A stretch of 25,580 nt of DNA from a virus. The DNA lies in the IMG/VR virus record IMGVR_UViG_3300032893_000258, positions 1 to 25,580 of that record; one strand, given 5' to 3'. Under the pieces are notes generated by a model. That model was not told the origin of the DNA. It searched no databases and worked only from the letters and a program-made list of their open reading frames with translations. Positions 22,517-25,580 of the stretch are shown here, one piece after another (the stretch's first letter is position 1; every line of letters begins with the position of its first letter). A program made the translations under genes and the position numbers.

Positions 22517-23916
22517 GCGCATCTCTTCTCCCTGTCCCAAAAGCGCGGTTTTTCACGGCTGACGGATTGCCCTTGGCTGGGGGCAAGGTTTATACCTATG
22601 TTACTGGTACGACCACGCCGAAAGCCACTTATACCGATGCGGGAGCAGGAACGCCAAATGCCAACCCGGTTGTGCTGGATGCCAACGGCGAAGCTAATAT
22701 CTGGCTTATCGGGACATACACTATCCTTCTTGAAGATTCTACCGGTACACAACAATGGTCAATCGATGGAGTTTCTTCGCTTACGGCTGGGAGCCTGGGC
22801 CTCGTTACCAACAGCGTAACGAATGCCGTGGATTATTTGACTGTTACGCCAGGCATTAGCGGTAGCAATTTAGTGAGTCTGTCGTCTACCGGAAGTGACA
22901 CTAATATAAGCATAAATTATATCACTAAGGGTAGCGGGGGGCAGACATTCTATACTAATGGCAGCGTTCCCCAGTTGCAGATCCCGCATTCCGCCGCTTC
23001 GGTTGATTATTTGCAGATTTTTGGGGGAGCGACAGGGAGTCCGGGCGTCGCCACGATTCAGGCTGCTGGGTCTGATACTGATGTCAGCATTACCATAACG
23101 CCTAAAGGAGCCGGGTTGCTCAACACAACCTGCCTGAACGCCACGGGGGCTACGGTTCCCACAAGCGGGATTTACCGCCCATCCGGTTCGAATCTTGGGG
23201 TATCCGCAGCAGGCGCTTTAGGATTCCTTGTCAATGGAGTGGCCAGCGCCGTTAATTATATAAGTGTCACTCCCTCTATCAGTAGTGGTGGTGTTGCCAA
23301 TGTTAACGCCACAGGCGACGATACCAATATCGGCATGGCATTGACCACTAAAGGTTCTGGCGCGTTTACTTTCTACACCAATGGAAGCGTGCCTCAATTC
23401 CAGGTTACGCATACCGCATCCTCCGTGAATTATCTCGCTGCCACGGGAAGCGCCAGCGCCGGAGGGAATGTTTATTTATCTGCTGTCGGCGGCGACACCA
23501 ACCTTAGTATTAATTTAGTAGCTAAAGGTTCCGGAAATGTAATAGCCCCCAGCGTTAACGCCAACACAACCGGGAGCGCCGCGAATGTCTATGTTGACGG
23601 CAATGGTATTTTGTTACGTGCCACCTCATCTAAACGCTATAAAACGGATATTCGTGACTATACTCCAGGCATTGATAAACTTTCACAAATTCGGCCTGTT
23701 CTGTATAAAAGCAATCAGCCCTTAGATGGCGATAAGGATTTCGCCGGTTTCTTAGCGGAAGATATTGATGCGCTTGGCTTAAAGGAATTTGTAGTGTATA
23801 ACGCTGAAGGTGAACCGGATGCGTTGGCTTACCCTAATATGATGGCTTTGGCGGTGAACTGCATCAAGGAATTGAGTGATAGAATCAAGGTATTAGAGAG
23901 TAAGCTGGCATCCTAA
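22513..23916 (+). CDS. Tail fibre/spike with self-cleaving S74 chaperone domain
   Basis: 467 residues. N-terminal 80 residues (VPKARFFTADGLPLAGGKVY, TYVTGTTTPKATYTDAGAGT, NPVVLDANGEANIWL) are the usual virion-binding module of podovirus tailspikes. Residues about 105-365 hold four degenerate repeats, each with an NYL.V opening, GSDTNISI-like turn and KGSG end, forming a beta shaft. Residues 372-467 are an intramolecular chaperone of the Peptidase_S74 family: SSKRYKTDI provides the Ser372/Lys377 dyad (spacing five), with FAGFLAEDI and a terminal coiled coil (IKELSDRIKVLESKL). The chaperone would trim itself off after trimerisation. The shaft is short with no visible enzymatic domain, so it binds rather than cuts its receptor. 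Confidence 0.85.
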   Translation: MSASLLPVPKARFFTADGLPLAGGKVYTYVTGTTTPKATYTDAGAGTPNANPVVLDANGEANIWLIGTYTILLEDSTGTQQWSIDGVSSLTAGSLGLVTNSVTNAVDYLTVTPGISGSNLVSLSSTGSDTNISINYITKGSGGQTFYTNGSVPQLQIPHSAASVDYLQIFGGATGSPGVATIQAAGSDTDVSITITPKGAGLLNTTCLNATGATVPTSGIYRPSGSNLGVSAAGALGFLVNGVASAVNYISVTPSISSGGVANVNATGDDTNIGMALTTKGSGAFTFYTNGSVPQFQVTHTASSVNYLAATGSASAGGNVYLSAVGGDTNLSINLVAKGSGNVIAPSVNANTTGSAANVYVDGNGILLRATSSKRYKTDIRDYTPGIDKLSQIRPVLYKSNQPLDGDKDFAGFLAEDIDALGLKEFVVYNAEGEPDALAYPNMMALAVNCIKELSDRIKVLESKLAS

Positions 23917-23926
23917 AGGAGAATTT

Positions 23927-24241
23927 ATGACTGAGATTTTACCATTTTACCCGCTTCCCGCCTCGACCGTTAATATTAACGCGGGAACTTCGAGTGCCAA
24001 CGTCGCGCTTGTGGACAGAGCGGGAGCCGAAGGAACGATCCGCGTGGTCAATCCTTCTATAATTAATATTTTTATCGAATTCGGCACTAGCAGTTCTGTA
24101 GCGGCGAGCCTGACGACGAGTATCCTAATGCCCCCCGGCGCAATGGAATTATTCAGGCTTCCGCAAAATGTTACCTATGTCGCCGCGATAACGGCGAGCA
24201 GTACCGGGTACATTTATTTCACGCCGGGAAAGGGATCTTGA
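23927..24241 (+). CDS. Hypothetical beta-rich structural protein
   Basis: 104 residues, start ATG 23927 with AAAGGAG. Sequence MTEILPFYPLPASTVNINAG followed by alternating beta-type strands (GTIRVVNPSIINIFIEFGTS, MPPGAMELFRLPQNVTYVAA) and a GYIYFTPGKGS end. It resembles the protein at 18060-18398 in size and predicted fold (strand pattern, apolar/Thr-rich), but I see no strict sequence repeat. Probably an attachment or capping protein of the fibre; function not known. Confidence 0.6.
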   Translation: MTEILPFYPLPASTVNINAGTSSANVALVDRAGAEGTIRVVNPSIINIFIEFGTSSSVAASLTTSILMPPGAMELFRLPQNVTYVAAITASSTGYIYFTPGKGS

Positions 24242-24242
24242 T

Positions 24243-24299
24243 ATGTCTTTACATCCCATTAAACCAAGTGTTGTAAGCGGAAAAGGATATTGTTTATGA
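24243..24299 (+). CDS. Possible 18-residue leader peptide
   Basis: ATG 24243 to TGA 24299 encodes MSLHPIKPSVVSGKGYCL. AAAGGGA (24229-24235) is seven bases ahead, an ideal spacing, and the frame begins one base after the preceding stop and ends with ATGA overlap onto the next start (24296). Could be a coupling leader for the coiled-coil gene, or chance. Confidence 0.35.
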   Translation: MSLHPIKPSVVSGKGYCL

Positions 24300-24874
24300 G
24301 TATCATAAGAAGCGGCCAGATGAAAAATCCTGAAATGGATGCTTTAAAAACATGGAGTTCTGTAGCCGAAGCATTAAAATTATATCAGGATTTGCAAAGC
24401 AACCCTGATAAAATAGAGAAAACGATACAAAGCATTAATTCTGCCGTGCAATTAACTGATGCAGAAATTAAGCTCCGGGATGATGCTGCTGCGGAGTTTG
24501 ATAACGCTAAAGCCGGATTGGAGAATGTAAAATTAGAAATAAGCCAAATGCGTAAAGACTTAGAAAAGGAAAAAGCGCGACATGAAGAAGAGTGCGAAAA
24601 GGGAAGAGTTGATGTGGATATATATAAACAAAAAGCATTAGACGTCGTAGAATCTTCTCGTAATGACTTAAAGATCAGGGAACAGGATTGTTCAAACAGA
24701 GAGAAAGAATTACTCGAACGTGAAATTTCAATAAAAGAGAAAGAAAAGGCATTAGAGGAAGAAACCCAGCGCATGCAAGATTTCGAGCAGAAAAAAGCGG
24801 ATTGGGAGAAGGATTTCTCATACCGCTTTAACAGGCTTTCCGATATTGAAAAAACAAGATTCTTGAAAGGGTAG
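24296..24874 (+). CDS. Coiled-coil protein of unknown function
   Basis: 192 residues; ATG 24296 (AAAAGGA upstream) is preferred over TTG 24290. From about residue 65 to 180 it is a nearly continuous charged helix with heptads (KDLEKEKARHEEECEKGRVD, EREISIKEKEKALEEETQRM), rich in Glu and Lys. No transmembrane segment. Codon use is more AT-rich (AAA, GAA, TTA) than its neighbours, hinting at a recent insert. Could be a fibre-associated linker or assembly chaperone; unknown otherwise. Confidence 0.65.
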   Translation: MSIIRSGQMKNPEMDALKTWSSVAEALKLYQDLQSNPDKIEKTIQSINSAVQLTDAEIKLRDDAAAEFDNAKAGLENVKLEISQMRKDLEKEKARHEEECEKGRVDVDIYKQKALDVVESSRNDLKIREQDCSNREKELLEREISIKEKEKALEEETQRMQDFEQKKADWEKDFSYRFNRLSDIEKTRFLKG

Positions 24875-24877
24875 CAA

Positions 24878-25306
24878 ATGGCCGGTACAAACTCAACCTT
24901 CGCTAACGATCTGTTGCTGTTGATTTTTAATGCAACAGCCATAGCCAATATCGCGGATAACGCCAGTTCATCCCCGATAACCAACATCTATGTTTCGCTG
25001 CATACAGGCGATCCCGGCAACGGTACGCAATCATCGAGCGAAGCGGCTTATAGCAGCTATGCACGGGTTGCCGTGGCGCGCACCTCCGGCGGCTGGACGG
25101 TTAGTAGCAATACTGTCGTTCCAGTAGCAACTATCAGCTTCCCGGCGGCAACCGGCGGCAGTGAAACGGAAACCTATGCTGGTATCGGTAAAAGCGTTAG
25201 CGGCAGCACATTGTTATTTTTCAGCGGCGCAATTAGCCCGACCATCGCCGTCTCTTCCGGTGTTACGCCACAGCTTACAACCGCCTCAACCTTGACGATG
25301 ACATGA
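24878..25306 (+). CDS. Putative fibre-associated structural protein (YVSLHTGDPG family)
   Basis: 142 residues, start ATG 24878 with GAAAGGG. Features: NIYVSLHTGDPGNGTQSSSE, then AAYSSYARVAVARTSGGWTV and ISFPAATGG, a pattern that recurs in many podovirus and siphovirus tail-associated proteins. It starts with a short apolar helix (FANDLLLLIFNATAIANI) and then a beta sandwich. No enzyme motif. The stop overlaps the start of the next gene (ATGA), which opens with the related MTTAYVSLHT, so the two may be diverged copies. Confidence 0.65.
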   Translation: MAGTNSTFANDLLLLIFNATAIANIADNASSSPITNIYVSLHTGDPGNGTQSSSEAAYSSYARVAVARTSGGWTVSSNTVVPVATISFPAATGGSETETYAGIGKSVSGSTLLFFSGAISPTIAVSSGVTPQLTTASTLTMT

Positions 25307-25580
25307 CAACCGCCTATGTTTCTCTCCACACGGCCGCGCCGCATTCACAGTTACATTGCGAAGTGGCCTATAAGGGCTATTGCCGCCTGCCGGTAGAATT
25401 CGGTGAGGATTTTGGCGTTGAGCCGGTTAATCTCACTTTTCCCATCATTGAGGCGGATTCGCCCGACATTGTAACCTATATCGCCGTCGGCAGTGTTGAG
25501 AGAGGGCAGGGAGAAATCTTCATGCGCGTTCCGGCGATGCCGCATATTCCGCTCAAGACGGAGCCGCAACGCCTTATTCC
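25303..25580 (+). CDS. Fibre-associated protein, partial at right edge
   Basis: 92 complete codons with no stop before the window ends. It starts MTTAYVSLHTAAPHSQLHCE, overlapping the previous stop (ATGA). YVSLHT and the EVAYKGYCRLPVEF region align with YVSLHTGDPG and EAAYSSYARVAVAR of the preceding gene, so the core fold is probably shared. Further along, VNLTFPIIEADSPDIVTYIA continues the beta pattern. Rest outside the window. Confidence 0.65.
   Translation, partial: MTTAYVSLHTAAPHSQLHCEVAYKGYCRLPVEFGEDFGVEPVNLTFPIIEADSPDIVTYIAVGSVERGQGEIFMRVPAMPHIPLKTEPQRLI

Noticed and set aside
23180-23200. GGTTCGAATC, a T-arm-like word
   Set aside because: It lies within the fibre coding frame and no other tRNA parts surround it.

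Overview
The window is part of a tailed double-stranded DNA phage genome, or a prophage, whose head and injection genes follow the order of Salmonella phage P22. From 5.1 kb to the end the order is: small terminase candidate, large terminase, portal, scaffold, coat, gp4-like closure protein, gp10-like stabilisation protein, three small proteins at the gp26/gp14 positions, then three DNA-ejection proteins (gp7, gp20 and gp16 positions), a tail fibre and small fibre-associated proteins. This indicates a short-tailed (podovirus) particle. A lytic transglycosylase domain in one ejection protein implies a host with peptidoglycan, and the P22-type module suggests a Gram-negative, probably proteobacterial, host. 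No integrase, lysis gene, tRNA or CRISPR array is visible, so lifestyle and host genus stay open.

Left part (1-2.4 kb): an accessory/early region of very small genes. Four packed genes on the minus strand (1279 to 520) form an operon. Upstream of it are a 57-residue ribbon-helix-helix regulator (minus strand) and a divergent GIY-YIG nuclease (plus strand). Two matching sites (ACATGT, 5 bp, A-C/A-ATGT) lie in the regulator/nuclease promoter gap and beside the TTGACA box of the small-gene operon, so one repressor may control both. At 2.4-4.7 kb is a Toprim plus VapE-type primase-helicase. It is followed by 0.4 kb of AT-rich non-coding DNA with nine GAGAC/GTCTC cores and long inverted repeats, a candidate replication origin.

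Right part (5.1-25.6 kb): the packaging and virion genes, all on the plus strand and mostly touching or overlapping. Four points stand out. (1) The portal gene is interrupted by a 338-residue intein that starts with proline, carries the Trp-Cys-Thr triad of class 3 inteins and a two-motif LAGLIDADG endonuclease. (2) The large terminase reading frame is broken at a run of eight G; seven G would restore a normal N terminus. Its codon use also differs strongly from its neighbours. (3) A two-domain glycosyltransferase sits inside the head gene block. (4) The leaders of scaffold, coat and glycosyltransferase each hold a compact hairpin just before the ribosome binding site.

Together the genes give replication initiation (primase-helicase and the possible origin), packaging (terminase, portal), capsid assembly (scaffold, coat), closure (gp4/gp10 homologues), DNA delivery across the envelope (ejection proteins with a muramidase-type activity) and host binding (fibre with a self-cleaving C-terminal chaperone). 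Two homing-type nucleases of different families are present, one free-standing and one within the intein.
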